A stretch of DNA of 64,000 nucleotides from Puteibacter caeruleilacunae (lineage in GTDB: Bacteria; Bacteroidota; Bacteroidia; Bacteroidales; Prolixibacteraceae): positions 1 through 64,000 of the forward strand of contig SJCO01000006.1 of assembly GCA_005217565.1 (NCBI GenBank), written 5' to 3'. Below, piece after piece: positions 17,681 through 26,464 of the stretch; position 1 is the stretch's first letter, and the number at the start of each line of letters is the position of its first letter. Made by a program: the position numbers and the translations under genes. The notes beneath the pieces were generated by a model. That model was not told where the DNA came from and did not search any database. It saw nothing but the letters and a program-made list of their open reading frames with translations.

Positions 17681-19372
17681 ATGGAGCAAGGAGTAAAACA
17701 AAACCATTATATTACTGCGGATATTAGTCTGTTTAAGATTATTGTCGCTGCTATTTTTATTATAACTATCTCATTTGTATTTGGGGGATGTGACCAAGAG
17801 AAGGGAGATACTGGCAATACTAATGAGGTAACGCTTGATTATATCGAATCTGTTATGTTTCAACAGCCCCATTTGCTAGATAGTTTGTTGAAAAATATAG
17901 ATACCCTTACCATTACTAAACATGAGCAGGCCCGGATTAGTACCGTCAAAGGATTGATTTATAATAACGAAGGAGAGTATAAGCAAAGTATTGAAGAGTT
18001 GCAAAAGGCTGAAACTTACTTTATAGAAAAAGGAGACGAGTATCATATTCATTTAAATAGATTGATCAGGGCTTTCTCATTTGAACATTTAAAGTTGTAT
18101 AAGAACGCAAGTGAGTTATATGGGCAATGTGAATTATATTTTGAGGAGCAGAATCTTAATAAGTTAAAGTTTCGTGTTTCATTGGGATTTTTGCGAATGG
18201 CTCAACATCTAAATTTAGATAAATTAGCACTGATTGAACGCTTAAAGAGAGAGAGTCAGGATTTTGAGACTCCTTATTTTCAAGCCATTTTATATACATC
18301 ATTGGCAGCTATTGAAAGGAATGATTCTCTTAAATGTGTCTACTATGAGCAGGCCAGGGATATTTATTTCGATATGCAGCGATGGTTGAGTGTCTATACG
18401 GTAGAACAAAATATGCTATTTGCCAGGATTAGAATAGCAAAGCCAGAGGAAATGGCGAATATTTATAACGATTTTATGCCAAAAGATTATCCGTATACTC
18501 TTACTCCCAGACAAAAAGTGCGCTATAGATATGGGAAGGCTTATTATTTGGCACGACAGAATCGTTATAAAGAGGCCATTGAGGTGGCCGAAGAGGTGTT
18601 GAAAGAAGCAAGTTTATTAAAGATAAAGCATGCAGAGTATTATTGTATTAATTTATTAGGTCTTCTTTATAAGAATATTGGCGACTTTGAGAAGGAATCA
18701 AGTGCATTAGAAAGAATTATTTTAATTCGAAATAATGAGACAAGAAGAATAAGAGAAGCACAGATATTAGCATTTGGTGCTCATTATCGTTATTCCGAAC
18801 AGGAGAGAGAAAAACTTAAACTAGAATTGAGAAATATTGGATTATTGATTTCAATATTTGTAATTGTATGCATTGTAATAGCTCTTTTGTTTGTAATCAA
18901 TAATCGCCTGAAAGTATATCGAAGAAAGCAGAATCATTTAGAGTATATTAATAGCATCGTGAGAAAACGATTTGATGAATTGTTGACTACCTTGAGAAGT
19001 GAGAAGGCAAAACATACACAGCTCATCAATCAGGTTGAAAAGGCAAAAGTTCAGTTTGATGAATCTATTGTTTTTGAGAAACTGTTTCAAAATATTGAGA
19101 AAGGTCGAATAACATGTTGGGAAGAATTCGAAATCAGCTTTACGGAAATTCGACCTGGCTGGAAAGAAAGATTTCGCCAACAGCATACTACCCTATCTAC
19201 AAAAGAGATTAACTACTGTATGTGTTTTTACTTAAATCTGGAGAATAGTATCGTGGCCCAGTTCTGTGATGTGAGTATTGATGGAGTTAAGACTGCTAAA
19301 AGAAGAATTAAAGACAAACTTGGAAAGAAGAGATATAAGGACCTAGTTCAATATTTGAAAACCTTTGATTAA
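17681..19372 (+). CDS. Membrane-tethered TPR/HTH regulator 1
   Basis: A 563-residue protein. Residues 17-37 are a hydrophobic segment ending in FGGC, so the N-terminus is exported and perhaps lipidated. Residues about 60-380 are helical repeats of TPR type (ARISTVKGLIYNNEGEYKQSIEELQKAETYF; KAYYLARQNRYKEAIEVAEEVL). One membrane segment lies at about 386-408, then a coiled coil and a C-terminal HTH (LSTKEINYCMCFYLNLENSIVAQFCDVS, then KRRIKDKLG) at about 504-548. This one-component layout, sensor outside and DNA-binding domain inside, is known in Bacteroidota; the ligand is unknown. A small NVEALA-like peptide gene follows, as after its paralogue at 20059. Confidence 0.75.
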   Translation: MEQGVKQNHYITADISLFKIIVAAIFIITISFVFGGCDQEKGDTGNTNEVTLDYIESVMFQQPHLLDSLLKNIDTLTITKHEQARISTVKGLIYNNEGEYKQSIEELQKAETYFIEKGDEYHIHLNRLIRAFSFEHLKLYKNASELYGQCELYFEEQNLNKLKFRVSLGFLRMAQHLNLDKLALIERLKRESQDFETPYFQAILYTSLAAIERNDSLKCVYYEQARDIYFDMQRWLSVYTVEQNMLFARIRIAKPEEMANIYNDFMPKDYPYTLTPRQKVRYRYGKAYYLARQNRYKEAIEVAEEVLKEASLLKIKHAEYYCINLLGLLYKNIGDFEKESSALERIILIRNNETRRIREAQILAFGAHYRYSEQEREKLKLELRNIGLLISIFVIVCIVIALLFVINNRLKVYRRKQNHLEYINSIVRKRFDELLTTLRSEKAKHTQLINQVEKAKVQFDESIVFEKLFQNIEKGRITCWEEFEISFTEIRPGWKERFRQQHTTLSTKEINYCMCFYLNLENSIVAQFCDVSIDGVKTAKRRIKDKLGKKRYKDLVQYLKTFD

Positions 19373-19386
19373 TAGTTGTCTCCAAG

Positions 19387-19400
19387 GGGGACTAGTCCCC
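19387..19400. repeat. 14-bp perfect palindrome
   Basis: GGGGACTAGTCCCC lies 15 bases after the regulator stop and is followed by AT-rich sequence. It could be a weak terminator or a binding site between the regulator and peptide genes. No counterpart is seen after the second regulator. Confidence 0.35.
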
Positions 19401-19513
19401 TAGATTATTGATTTTAATTTTTGTGACCCCTTTGTGCACCCTGCTCGATTAGGGCTTGTTGGTACGTTTGGACTGAAATTAAATGTTTTACTAAAACACT
19501 TAAGTCCTCACGT

Positions 19514-19753
19514 ATGAAGAGAAAAGTTTTAAGATCGCTGGTGGTTGTTTTTGTGGGAATTAATATGTTTTTGTCGATAAATATTGCAGCGAGTAATAGG
19601 ACTGCCCTTAATTTGGAAATGCTGGAAGCAAGAGCTAATAGTGACGATGACTCAGAAATATTTGATCCCGATCCTGATGATGATATTATCCCAACTAGTG
19701 CCAATCCTGAAGATGGATTCTGGACAGGTATGATCAAATCTATATTTGAATAA
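19514..19753 (+). CDS. NVEALA-like small secreted peptide 1
   Basis: A 79-residue protein with signal peptide (KRKVLRSL, then VVVFVGINMFLSINIAAS), followed by LNLEMLEARANSDDD, which resembles the LxxNVEALANxE motif of the Bacteroidota NVEALA family (assigned from memory). It is about half identical to the peptide at 21986: leader and MLEAxANS block are conserved, the middle differs (DPDPDDDIIPTSAN, strongly acidic here), and the end (EDGFWTGMIKSIF) is conserved again. It has no cysteine. It lies 141 bases behind a TPR/HTH regulator gene. A secreted signal or structural peptide is possible; function unknown. Confidence 0.65.
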   Translation: MKRKVLRSLVVVFVGINMFLSINIAASNRTALNLEMLEARANSDDDSEIFDPDPDDDIIPTSANPEDGFWTGMIKSIFE

Positions 19754-19787
19754 AGTGATCTAAGAAAAGGCACTGCACTATTAATAA

Positions 19788-19916
19788 ATGGTCCTAAAGG
19801 CTAACTCCTCCATTACACCCTGGATAAGTATTGTAATGATACTTATCCTCCCTTTTTTCTATGTTCACGATTTGATGTACGGAATTTCCACAAGCAAAAT
19901 CTTATTGAGAATTTGA
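19788..19916 (+). pseudogene. 5' fragment of the O-antigen-ligase-like gene
   Basis: A 42-codon ORF is a diverged copy of the region 24581-24709 inside the full-length ligase-like gene. Matching residues include MVLKANS, ITPWISI.MILILPF, YVHDLMYGIST (YFHDLMYGITT in the full gene) and SK.LL, ending in a stop after RI. The DNA identity is high over about 120 bases and stops sharply at both ends. It is therefore a truncated duplicate, not a gene in its own right, and shows that the regulator-peptide-ligase block was duplicated and one copy lost its 3' part. Confidence 0.85.
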
Positions 19917-19949
19917 AATAATTTATTTAAGTGTTTGGAAGTATTCTAG

Positions 19950-20058
19950 TGAGCATCTCAGGTAATCAGTGTAACCTTTTTTTATGTTCATTGTTTTTTG
20001 TAATTTCAATGGCCGTTCCATTTTTATGAGCAGCAATCCCTAATGAAATGAATTAAGA
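19950..20058 (+). repeat. Duplicated upstream region of the TPR/HTH regulators
   Basis: From about 19958 the sequence ctcaggtaatcagtgtaac, then TTTTTTT, TGTAATTTCAATGGCC and AGCAATCCCTAATG parallels 17577-17665 (ctcaggtgattagtgtagg, TTTTTTT, TGTAATTTCGATAGCC, AAGCAATACTAATG) before the first regulator. The shared promoter region should make the two regulators respond alike. The match begins inside the first copy's terminator, giving the approximate left border of the duplicated unit. Confidence 0.65.
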
Positions 20059-21756
20059 ATGCAAGTAGGAATGAGACAAAACCAATATGGAGATATAAAT
20101 GTTAAACCGTTTAAGTCCGTAATAACTACTCTTTTATTAACAGTTGTTGTTTTGTTATTTCTTAGATGTGATCAAGAAAAGGAATGTTTTGATAATAACA
20201 ACTGCAAAGTTCTGAGTAATATGGAGGCAGTGATGTTACAGCATCCAGAAGTTCTTGAGAATTTATTATCTCAACTGGATACTGTAAATATGACATCCCA
20301 TGAGCGGGCACGACACAGTACCATTAAAGGATTAATCTACAATAATAAAGAAGAGTATCTCAAGAGTATTAAAGAGCTGGAGGAAGCAGCATTGTTCTTT
20401 TCAGAGAAAGATGATCAATATCACATTCACTTAAATAAGCTAGTACGAGCTTTTGCCTCAGAGCATCTTCGATTATATGTTCAGGCTCAACAGCTATTTG
20501 AAGAATGCGAGCGGTATTTTGAATACGATAATCTAGACAAGTTGAGTTTTCATGTTAATCTTGGTTATCTACGTTTGTCCAAACACCTTCATGTTGAAGC
20601 AGAACCACTTATCAACAAGTTAAAGAATAAAGCCAAAGAGTTCAACAAGCCATACTATAATGCTTTGCTGTATGCTGCATTGGCAGTAGAATCAGATAAT
20701 GACTCTATACGCTATGATTACTTAGAAAAAACAAGAACAGAGTTCTACCGAATGAAGCGATGGAGTAGTGTTTATGGGGTGGAACTCAATTTACTTTTTA
20801 TAAAATTCAGATTATCAAAACCTGAAAGATTGGAGGTTATTTATAATGATTTTACAAAAAAAGGGTATCAATATACTCCTACTAATCGTCAACGTGTCAG
20901 ATATATGTATGCGAAAGCGTATTACCTCTCAAAGTTGGGGCGAATTAAGGAGGCAACTGTCGCTTGTGAGGAGGCGCTAGAAGCTGCAAATAGATTAAAA
21001 ACAAAACAAGAGGGGGTGTTATGTCGAGCGCAACTGGTTAATTTGTACAAATTTAAAGGTGATTATAAAAAAGAGGCAGCAGTTCTTAAAAAAATAATTA
21101 CGACGGATAGAACTGAATTGAAACTTCAGGAACAGGGACAATTACTTGCGCTAGGTGCGCAATATAATATTAAAGATGAGCAAAGAGAAAAGCTAAACTT
21201 TCAACGCGTGAATAAGAGGTTATGGGTGTTTTTTGTTATTGGTGTCTCATTGAGTCTATGTTTTATGGGGGTGTTTCTTTATAAACAGCGACAACTAAAA
21301 TGCAGTAGACAAGAAAAATTAAAATTACACAATGATAAGTGTTTGTTAGAGATTAGATTAGAGGCGATAAAAGAAGAGCGCAAAACATTAAATAGAGAAA
21401 AAGAGAGTCTTACTAAAGAACTAACCGAGATATATGACAATCGTAATAAGATGACAATGCGGAGACATATCAAGCGAGGTTTCCAAAAAAGAGAAGTCAA
21501 GAAGCAGGGTGAATTTGATGCATGGTTCGAAAGTAAGCTACCTGGTTGGAGAAATAAACTACAACGAAAATATCCAAAAATTACTAACAATGACATTCAT
21601 TATTGCCGATGCTTTTATTTAGAATTGAATAATGAAGAAACTGCAGCCATAAATAGTGTTACTAAGTCGGGAGTTATGAGTGTTAAACGACGGTTACTTG
21701 ACAAACTAAGCGTGGAGAGTTTCGATGAAGTAATATTAATATTGGACGAAATATAA
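20059..21756 (+). CDS. Membrane-tethered TPR/HTH regulator 2
   Basis: A 565-residue paralogue of the regulator at 17681, colinear over the whole length: N-terminal hydrophobic segment followed by a cysteine (LFLRCDQEK, a poor lipobox because of the arginine), TPR-type repeats, a membrane segment at about 386-410, a longer charged coiled coil, and the HTH ITNNDIHYCRCFYLELNNEE with KRRLLDKLS. The HTH recognition part differs clearly from paralogue 1 (TAAINSVTKSGVMSV against SIVAQFCDVSIDGVK), so DNA targets may differ. ATG 20059 aligns with the first copy's start. An NVEALA-like peptide gene follows after 229 bases. Confidence 0.75.
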   Translation: MQVGMRQNQYGDINVKPFKSVITTLLLTVVVLLFLRCDQEKECFDNNNCKVLSNMEAVMLQHPEVLENLLSQLDTVNMTSHERARHSTIKGLIYNNKEEYLKSIKELEEAALFFSEKDDQYHIHLNKLVRAFASEHLRLYVQAQQLFEECERYFEYDNLDKLSFHVNLGYLRLSKHLHVEAEPLINKLKNKAKEFNKPYYNALLYAALAVESDNDSIRYDYLEKTRTEFYRMKRWSSVYGVELNLLFIKFRLSKPERLEVIYNDFTKKGYQYTPTNRQRVRYMYAKAYYLSKLGRIKEATVACEEALEAANRLKTKQEGVLCRAQLVNLYKFKGDYKKEAAVLKKIITTDRTELKLQEQGQLLALGAQYNIKDEQREKLNFQRVNKRLWVFFVIGVSLSLCFMGVFLYKQRQLKCSRQEKLKLHNDKCLLEIRLEAIKEERKTLNREKESLTKELTEIYDNRNKMTMRRHIKRGFQKREVKKQGEFDAWFESKLPGWRNKLQRKYPKITNNDIHYCRCFYLELNNEETAAINSVTKSGVMSVKRRLLDKLSVESFDEVILILDEI

Positions 21757-21776
21757 TTCTCCAGAGGAGTTTTTTA
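21757..21776 (+). terminator. Weak terminator after regulator 2
   Basis: CTCC-AGA-GGAG followed by seven T directly behind the stop codon. The stem is only 4 bp. Confidence 0.35.
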
Positions 21777-21985
21777 TAGTGTTAATTTAATAATGAGTTA
21801 TAGTAATTTGCCCCAGTAGTCGTTTCTGATTGTGGTTGATTATTAGTGAGTTCTGGAGATTGTTTGTTCTTTGTGCATTTTTTACGATCAACGATTTGAA
21901 CCCCATTTTCTTGGAAATTATTACATGATTGACAAATTTTGAATTGACAATTTCAGTAATCAAATTTTGTTAATCTCATTTACTT

Positions 21986-22228
21986 ATGAAAAGAAAATTC
22001 TTAAAATCTCTAATTATTGTTTTTGTAGGCATCAACATGTTTTTATCACTTAACATTAAAGCAAGTAATCAATCTGATTTTAGTTTGGCAATGTTGGAGG
22101 CGCAAGCTAATAGTAATGATGAAACAGGTGAATTATGTGTGATAGATCCAATAATTGATCCTTTCCCGAATCGGGTTATCCCCGGAGATGGATTTTTTGC
22201 AGATATGGTCAATTCATTATTCAACTAG
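21986..22228 (+). CDS. NVEALA-like small secreted peptide 2
   Basis: An 80-residue counterpart of the peptide at 19514. The signal peptide (KRKFLKSLIIVFVGINMFLS, then LNIKAS) and FSLAMLEAQANSNDE are nearly the same, the middle (LCVIDPIIDPFPNRVI) is unlike that of peptide 1, and the end GDGFFADMVNSLF matches again. One cysteine is present. The pattern of conserved leader, variable centre and conserved end suggests a precursor whose centre carries specificity. It follows TPR/HTH regulator 2 and precedes a six-cysteine peptide gene by 100 bases. Confidence 0.65.
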   Translation: MKRKFLKSLIIVFVGINMFLSLNIKASNQSDFSLAMLEAQANSNDETGELCVIDPIIDPFPNRVIPGDGFFADMVNSLFN

Positions 22229-22328
22229 AATTGTCCGATTAATAGCGAATATTTACTAGAAATATAAGAGAAACGTTTAGAATCATGTGGTACTGATTCT
22301 GTTTTTTACAATGTTAAAATATAAAACT

Positions 22329-22637
22329 ATGAAGTCGAGAAATGTCAAAGCAATCTTTTTGGTTGCAACAGCAGTGAGTGTGCTTAACCTGTTTCAACCA
22401 GTTAAAAATGCCCTTGCCGAATGTTATCCGTGGTCTCCTAATTATAATGCATATACGGGAGAATGTGATGACTCAGATTACTACTATTATGAGATTGAAG
22501 CACAGGGAGAGTGGTGTCCGCCTTCAAGCGATTATACACTAAGTGTAACTGATTCGGAGTGGCATCCGCAACTACGTCACGAAATAATTTGCGAGTTTAT
22601 TACTACTCCAAGTGATTGTACGCCAGATCCATGCTAG
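22329..22637 (+). CDS. Six-cysteine secreted peptide 1
   Basis: A 102-residue precursor. ATG 22329 is chosen because it starts a standard signal peptide (MKSRNVKAIFLVATAVSV, cleavage expected after NALA). The mature part of about 70 residues has six cysteines, is tyrosine- and acid-rich (DDSDYYYYEIE), and ends with EWHP......ICEF..TPSDCTPDPC. That ending parallels EWYP......TCKL..CPSGSACGTK in the peptide at 26885. A propeller lipoprotein and a CxxC thioredoxin-like gene follow, as they do there. Possibly a disulfide-bonded secreted peptide; function unknown. Confidence 0.6.
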   Translation: MKSRNVKAIFLVATAVSVLNLFQPVKNALAECYPWSPNYNAYTGECDDSDYYYYEIEAQGEWCPPSSDYTLSVTDSEWHPQLRHEIICEFITTPSDCTPDPC

Positions 22638-22649
22638 TGGGTGCTAATT

Positions 22650-22681
22650 AAAAGTAATCCGTTCGAAGGCGGATTGCTTTT
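22650..22681 (+). terminator. Terminator after six-cysteine peptide 1
   Basis: AAAAGTAATCCG pairs with CGGATTGCTTTT (one mismatch) around an 8-base loop, 12 bases after the stop. Partial termination here would give the peptide more transcript than the downstream propeller gene. Confidence 0.65.
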
Positions 22682-22718
22682 GTGATAAATTTAAAATTTA
22701 TAAAACCATTTTGCAACA

Positions 22719-23909
22719 ATGAAATATTTATTTTCGATTGTATTATTTCTTTCAATAATATCCTGTCGCAATGATAATGTTGTTACAATAAGCAATAAAA
22801 AAGTAGAAAAAACCCATGTGATAAATGTGCCCAAAGGCGAAGTGGATAATAATGTTTTTCTTAAAGAAGCGAAATATATTTTTTTGGACTCAAGTCACAT
22901 GTTAGGAAAAATCCAAAGAATACTATTTTCTAATGATAAAATTTTTATTCACGATGTAATTGCTAATGCAGTAGTGGTCTATTCAGAGACTGGAAATTAT
23001 CTATTTCATATCAAGAATATAGGAAAGGGACCTGGAGAATATCTTGAACTCAAGGATTTTACAATTGATGAGAACAATAAGCAATTAGTATTATTTGCTC
23101 CTAAGCTACATAAAGTTATACGTTATTCGATAGAAACTAAGCAGTTTATTGGTGAAGAAGAAATCGAATTCTATCCACAGGCTGTTGCATGGAATAATAA
23201 TTCATTATTCTTCTATAATCCCTACACTTTTAACTATGCAGATCAAGAAGAATATTGTCATTCACTTATTAAACAACTCGCAGAAGGAGGAGATAAGAGA
23301 TTTTATTTTAAAGTTCAACCTAAGCTCGGGAATTTTTTATCAGATCCCAATCCTAGAGGGTTTTTCTATGGGGATCATTTATATTATAAGAACAGATTTG
23401 AACCAAAAATATATGCTATTGACAATGATAGTGTTTATTTGTCGAGTGAAGTGCATTTTTCAGATAATGAGGCATTTCCTAAGGCTTTAGGTGATGCGAT
23501 ACAAAAAGGAACACGTTTTACAGAGGCATATATGAATTGTTCTGTAGAAATTAACAACTATTGTGAGACACAGGATATTATTACATTTAAATATTTCCGA
23601 GAGAAATATCCATATTCCTTAATTTATTCAAAACAGAAAAAACAAGTTGTATATCACAAATGTAGAAATACGTTCTATACAGAAAAATGGCATAAAAAAA
23701 ATATATCTGTATTTTTCTTTCCTACAAAGGTTAAAGGTGATTCATTTGTTTCAATACTTCCAAATCAGCTAATGATGAATCTAAAAAAAGAGAAAGACTA
23801 TATACATTCGCTTAAAAAGAATTGTTCTTCTTCAGCGTTTTTGAGGAAGTTAAAGTCATATACTCCTAATGATAATCCTGTCTTGGCGGTATATAAATTT
23901 CAGATCTAA
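22719..23909 (+). CDS. 6-bladed beta-propeller lipoprotein, paralogue 7
   Basis: A 396-residue lipoprotein (leader ending LSIISC, cysteine about residue 17). Family loops are VVVYSETGNYLFHIKN, GKGPGEYLELKDFTID and the C-terminal NDNPVLAVYKFQ. It is more lysine-, asparagine- and AT-rich than the copies at 1-10.8 kb. It lies between a six-cysteine secreted peptide and a CxxC thioredoxin-like gene (5-base gap), an arrangement repeated at 26885-28992, so these three products probably work together. Confidence 0.82.
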   Translation: MKYLFSIVLFLSIISCRNDNVVTISNKKVEKTHVINVPKGEVDNNVFLKEAKYIFLDSSHMLGKIQRILFSNDKIFIHDVIANAVVVYSETGNYLFHIKNIGKGPGEYLELKDFTIDENNKQLVLFAPKLHKVIRYSIETKQFIGEEEIEFYPQAVAWNNNSLFFYNPYTFNYADQEEYCHSLIKQLAEGGDKRFYFKVQPKLGNFLSDPNPRGFFYGDHLYYKNRFEPKIYAIDNDSVYLSSEVHFSDNEAFPKALGDAIQKGTRFTEAYMNCSVEINNYCETQDIITFKYFREKYPYSLIYSKQKKQVVYHKCRNTFYTEKWHKKNISVFFFPTKVKGDSFVSILPNQLMMNLKKEKDYIHSLKKNCSSSAFLRKLKSYTPNDNPVLAVYKFQI

Positions 23910-23914
23910 GAATC

Positions 23915-24493
23915 ATGAAAAAACTTATAATATCCTCATTTATAATTCTTGTTATTTCCAATATTGCTATTGGCTTATGTTATTTAAAAGAACATAAGGA
24001 AAAAGTTATAGGTGAAACAAGGTCAACACTAAATACTAATAAATTAAAGGCAAGAATAGAGGCCATGCAGGGCTCTTTTATGGAGAGTTATCGATATTCT
24101 AATAGACATTTAAATATGCCGGATTCTCAGGACCTGTCAGATTATACACTTTGTCTGTATATCTCAGAACATCACTGTTCTTCATGCGTAAAATCGACCT
24201 TAGAATTCTGTAAAGAAAATTACTCAGATCTTTCAAAATGTAATTTTTTTATAAATGCGAATTTTAATAACTCTTCTATAAAATATTTCAGAATAGAATA
24301 TCAGTTAAAATGTAACTTTATCTCGACATATGATGAACGGTTCTCTATTGCAGAAGAAAAATACCCTTGTTTTTTTGTATACAACAAAAAAGAACATGAA
24401 ACCGACATGTTCTTTTTCCCATTAAAGCATGAAGATGATTTAAATAAAAAGTTTTTGAAGAATGTTCTCAAAAAATATGAAGAGCTATTTTAA
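23915..24493 (+). CDS. Membrane-anchored CxxC thioredoxin-like protein 1
   Basis: A 192-residue protein with one N-terminal membrane segment (LIISSFIILVISNIAIG) and a short helical linker. The domain after it contains LCLYISEHHCSSCVKSTLEFC, a beta-strand then CSSC at the start of a helix, and later YPCFFVYNKK, which sits where thioredoxins have the cis-proline strand. A periplasm-facing thiol/disulfide role is therefore likely but is inferred from the fold pattern. It starts 5 bases after the propeller gene. Nearby six-cysteine peptides are obvious candidate substrates. Confidence 0.55.
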   Translation: MKKLIISSFIILVISNIAIGLCYLKEHKEKVIGETRSTLNTNKLKARIEAMQGSFMESYRYSNRHLNMPDSQDLSDYTLCLYISEHHCSSCVKSTLEFCKENYSDLSKCNFFINANFNNSSIKYFRIEYQLKCNFISTYDERFSIAEEKYPCFFVYNKKEHETDMFFFPLKHEDDLNKKFLKNVLKKYEELF

Positions 24494-24553
24494 GTTAACT
24501 GTAGATATCTATCAAGGTCAAATAAAAGCTAAAGTCATATATAAGGAAACCTC

Positions 24554-26464
24554 ATGAACAACACCAAGGAAAAATTAAGGATGGTCCTGAAGGCAAACTC
24601 CGCGATTACACCCTGGATAAGTATTGCAATGATACTTATCCTCCCTTTTGTTTATTTCCATGACCTGATGTATGGAATAACCACAAGCAAAACTTTGTTC
24701 TGGGGAGGTGCGGTTATGTTGATCGTCTTTTCTCAATTGATGACAAATTTGTTGAAGAAAAAGAGTATAAAGGTAGATATAAAGCCTCTAGATGTTCTGC
24801 TAGGTATCTATTTCATGTATACAGTCATACATCCATATCTGTTGGATTATTCAGTTGATCAGTTATACTGGATTGAATTTCTCAGTCTATCAGCTTTTTA
24901 TTTGGTTGTACGTCAGTTCCCAAAACAAAAGCTTAATCTAGTGCTTGTTGCCACAATGCTGTTAGGTATGATCCAGGCAATTTATGGTAACCTGCAATTA
25001 TATGGAATATTTCGTTCAAATCATGGATTGTTCAAGTTGACTGGAAGCTTCTTTAATCCTGGTCCCTATGCGGGATTTTTAATTACAATATTGCCCATTG
25101 CAATTATCTATTATCTTTCAACCTCAAAGAACTCAAAATATTCAAGATTTTTCCAAACAAAGCTTATCAATAATAGAGCTATTCAATTCGTTAACGGTTT
25201 ATCGTTGATTACTATTGTTTCAATAATATTAGTGCTTCCAGCTACGCAGTCTCGAGCAGCATGGCTTGCAGCTATTTGTTCAGGAATCTTCGTTTTAATG
25301 CATTATAGAAAAACAGAATTACTAAATAAAATACAATCGACACCAATCATAAAGAAGTATTCTTCTTTGATGATAAACAGGAGGTTCCTTACGATATTAA
25401 CAGTGGTTGTATTATCCATATTTCTTAGTGGTATATACTTCTTTAAGAAGAATTCGGCCGACGGTAGATTATTCATTTGGAAGGTGTCGACCAATATGGT
25501 TAAAGACAAACCTGTATTAGGGCATGGTATTAACAAGTTTAAAGCCTATTATATGAATTACCAGGCCGACTACTTTAAGGCCAATCCTAATGCTCCGGAA
25601 GAGATGGTGGCAGATAATGTTACCTATACCTTCAATGAGTTGATAAATGTAGCTGTAGAGAAAGGATTACTTGGAGCTGTATTGTTTGTAATGATATTGG
25701 TTTCAATATTCTTTCGAACAACGTCTAGTAAGCGTCAGGTATTTGCAGCAAAAGCGGCTTTAATGGGAGTACTTATTTTTGGATTATTTTCATACCCCTC
25801 TGAAATATTGCCAATCAAAGTAATCGTGATGCTATCAATCGCAATTATTGCTCATTATCAGCGAACAGTGGTTTGTCCAGCTATTCGGAAGTATGAAAGT
25901 AGAATTGCGGCATACATCAATTGGAGCATGTTGGTTTTATTTCTGGCATTATTGATTCCTGGCAGCAAAGTGCTCAAGCAGCAATATTATGCATTGGTAA
26001 CGTGGAAAGATGCAACGGATATTTACAGTGTGGAAGCCTATGCAGAATGTCTTGACGAATATGAGGATGCATATGAAGTTTTGAATAATAATGGCGTGTT
26101 TTTAGTAGCCTATGGCAAAGCTTTATGTATGGCAAAAGAATACCGCAAAGCAGAGTTGATACTAACAAGATCTAGAGATTACTTGAATAATACAATCTTG
26201 TATACGGCATTGGGAGACTGCTTTAAAGAACAAAAAGAGTTTGAAAGAGCTGAGGATATGTACAACAAAGCATGGCATATGGTACCCAACCGCTTTTACC
26301 CACTGTATTTGTTGGCTAAGTTATATGATGAAATAGGAGACGAGCAGAAGGCCGTAAGAACAGCAAAGCTTGTCATCAACAAAAAAGTGAAGATACAATC
26401 TACAGCAGTAGATGAAATAAGAACAGAAATGACTCAAATAATTGAAAAATATGCAAGCTGGTAA
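24554..26464 (+). CDS. O-antigen-ligase/Wzy-like membrane protein with TPRs
   Basis: A 636-residue protein: about ten or more membrane segments from residue 17 to 475, then a C-terminal region with TPR-type helices (YTALGDCFKEQKEFERAEDMYNKAW, YLLAKLYDEIGDEQKA). TQSRAAWLAA and GHGINKFKAYYM...NELINVAVEKGLLG fit the Wzy_C/O-antigen ligase superfamily, which transfers or polymerises undecaprenyl-linked glycans and includes bacterial protein O-oligosaccharyltransferases. No sugar-synthesis genes are nearby, so a glycan substrate is not evident. A truncated copy of its 5' end lies at 19788-19916. The start at 24554 has AAGGAA upstream; the duplicate aligns only from the internal ATG 24581. Confidence 0.75.
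   Translation: MNNTKEKLRMVLKANSAITPWISIAMILILPFVYFHDLMYGITTSKTLFWGGAVMLIVFSQLMTNLLKKKSIKVDIKPLDVLLGIYFMYTVIHPYLLDYSVDQLYWIEFLSLSAFYLVVRQFPKQKLNLVLVATMLLGMIQAIYGNLQLYGIFRSNHGLFKLTGSFFNPGPYAGFLITILPIAIIYYLSTSKNSKYSRFFQTKLINNRAIQFVNGLSLITIVSIILVLPATQSRAAWLAAICSGIFVLMHYRKTELLNKIQSTPIIKKYSSLMINRRFLTILTVVVLSIFLSGIYFFKKNSADGRLFIWKVSTNMVKDKPVLGHGINKFKAYYMNYQADYFKANPNAPEEMVADNVTYTFNELINVAVEKGLLGAVLFVMILVSIFFRTTSSKRQVFAAKAALMGVLIFGLFSYPSEILPIKVIVMLSIAIIAHYQRTVVCPAIRKYESRIAAYINWSMLVLFLALLIPGSKVLKQQYYALVTWKDATDIYSVEAYAECLDEYEDAYEVLNNNGVFLVAYGKALCMAKEYRKAELILTRSRDYLNNTILYTALGDCFKEQKEFERAEDMYNKAWHMVPNRFYPLYLLAKLYDEIGDEQKAVRTAKLVINKKVKIQSTAVDEIRTEMTQIIEKYASW

Noticed and set aside
22287-22328. Longer N-terminus for six-cysteine peptide 1
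   Set aside because: It would place a second hydrophobic stretch ahead of a complete signal peptide that begins at ATG 22329.
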